Shown here: piece by piece, positions 5,204 through 5,746 of the stretch
How positions within the stretch are numbered: position 1 is the stretch's first letter
Layout of the letters: the number at the start of each line of letters is the position of its first letter
Origin: Catenibacterium mitsuoka_A
GTDB taxonomy: Bacteria; Bacillota_I; Bacilli_A; Erysipelotrichales; Coprobacillaceae
DNA length: 5,746 nt
Direction: 5' to 3' (one strand)
Assembly: GCF_964259225.1 (NCBI RefSeq)
Contig: NZ_CAXVKN010000100.1
The notes under the pieces: generated by a model
What the model saw: only the letters and a program-made list of their open reading frames with translations
The model's database searches: none
What the model was told of the DNA's origin: nothing
Made by a program: the position numbers and the translations under genes

Positions 5204-5599
5204 CTAAGTTCTTTTGATAAACTTAGTATGACACTTTGGACAATTAATTTCAATCTTTCCGCGTCCTTTAGGTACACGGACAACTTGTTTACATGTTGGA
5301 CATTTATAATATTTATGTGTTTTATCTTTTCTTTTTTTCTTAAAGAAGTTTACTTTCTTAGTAATAGGTGCAATAAACTGTACATATTTCTGGTTTTCTG
5401 CATAACGTTTATAGATATTCTTAGAAAACATTCTGAAATAAATATAAAACATCAAAAATAAGCTTAAGATCATTAATGGTTTTGAACCAGTAAATAACTC
5501 TATAATAACTAAAATAAATAATAAATACATGAGATGACTATTGAGCTTATCTGCTCCACCATATCTTCCCTGCATGAATCTTATAAATTTTTCTTTCAT
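5204..5599 (-). CDS. Small two-TM membrane protein with C-terminal zinc ribbon, 131 aa, function unknown
   Basis: The N-terminus has an amphipathic, basic start with FMQGRYGGADKLN (8-20), a segment I recall from a widespread uncharacterised Firmicutes family. Two membrane helices follow (about 23-37 and 41-56). Next is a basic linker with a Lys/Arg cluster (81-93), then a zinc ribbon with CPTC (100-103) and CPKC (120-123). Both termini are probably cytoplasmic, with the ribbon inside. ATG 5599 is chosen because GGAGG (5606-5610) lies 6 bases upstream; ATG 5617 has no SD. The gene ends 11 bases before the dehydrogenase start, so the two are probably co-transcribed. No promoter is clear upstream. 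Ligand and function are not known to me; the zinc site is inferred from the Cys pairs. Confidence 0.75.
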   Translation of the reverse strand: MKEKFIRFMQGRYGGADKLNSHLMYLLFILVIIELFTGSKPLMILSLFLMFYIYFRMFSKNIYKRYAENQKYVQFIAPITKKVNFFKKKRKDKTHKYYKCPTCKQVVRVPKGRGKIEINCPKCHTKFIKRT

Positions 5600-5652
5600 A
5601 AAATACCTCCATGACACTAATATAAGTTTGTTTTGTAAACTAAATATTAACT

Positions 5653-5676
5653 AAAAAAGGACATTTCTGCAATGTC
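5653..5676 (-). terminator. Short terminator-like hairpin upstream of the zinc-ribbon gene
   Basis: On the minus strand GACATT (5671-5676) and AATGTC (5660-5665) pair across a 5-base loop, followed by CC and six T's (5653-5658). The stem is only 6 bp. It could end a gene entering from the right edge, or attenuate the zinc-ribbon/dehydrogenase unit. Confidence 0.45.
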
Positions 5677-5700
5677 ATTAAGTTAATAATGCTAGAATTT

Positions 5701-5746
5701 AAGTCAGATGATATATCAGCAGATATATTATTCTGACTTTTATTTT
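5701..5746 (+). repeat. Long imperfect inverted repeat with T-rich tail at right edge
   Basis: The outer arms AAGTCAGA (5701-5708) and TCTGACTT (5732-5739) enclose inner arms TGATATAT (5709-5716) and ATATATTA (5723-5730, one G-T pair). The loop is CAGCAG and there is one unpaired T. A T-rich tail follows on the plus strand. It resembles a plus-strand terminator, although no plus-strand gene is visible between 1061 and here. It could instead be an operator. The bases between 5600 and 5746 hold no ORF that I can support. Confidence 0.5.

Noticed and set aside
5228..5461. Plus-strand 77-codon ORF antisense to the zinc-ribbon gene
   Set aside because: It is the complement of the Cys-pair and membrane-helix coding region and has no SD.

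Overview
The window looks like chromosomal DNA of a low-GC Gram-positive bacterium (Firmicutes/Bacillota). The DNA is AT-rich, Shine-Dalgarno (SD) sequences are purine-rich, terminators are hairpins with T-runs, there is a lipoprotein signal, and one operon is controlled by a T-box. UGA acts as a normal stop. A gut Erysipelotrichia/Clostridia-type host is plausible, but that is an impression only.

Left edge (1-314): the decayed start of an IS607-type serine-recombinase transposase gene runs off the window on the minus strand. It has two in-frame stop codons. Between it and the first intact gene lie a 10-bp tandem repeat, an orphan minus-strand promoter/SD pair and the plus-strand promoter region.

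Region 315-1118: a plus-strand RpiR/MurR-like (HTH + SIS) regulator ends in its own hairpin terminator. A second, oppositely oriented terminator follows for the convergent operon.

Region 1117-4105 (minus): the core of the window is a three-gene ABC importer operon of the TrpXYZ type. In transcription order it encodes a substrate-binding lipoprotein, a LivH-like permease and an ATPase. It has a clear promoter (TTGACA, 17 bp, TACCAT) and a leader that reads as a tryptophan-specific T-box. Stem I has a UGG specifier, the acceptor-pairing element is UGGC (matching a GCCA tRNA end), and a strong intrinsic terminator follows. Between that terminator and the first structural gene is a nine-codon ORF, MKRWRRCLN, with a near-ideal SD and one Trp codon. 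This suggests a second, translation-level tryptophan sensor.

Region 4164-5599 (minus): a two-gene unit encodes a small membrane zinc-ribbon protein of unknown function and a D-2-hydroxyacid dehydrogenase. It ends in a 15-bp hairpin just upstream of the transporter promoter. The last 150 bases are non-coding and hold a short terminator-like hairpin and a long imperfect inverted repeat.

Working model: low charged tRNA-Trp switches on a tryptophan (or close precursor/analogue) importer, with a possible extra leader-peptide checkpoint. The neighbouring dehydrogenase might act on an aromatic 2-oxo acid, but nothing in the sequence proves that link.
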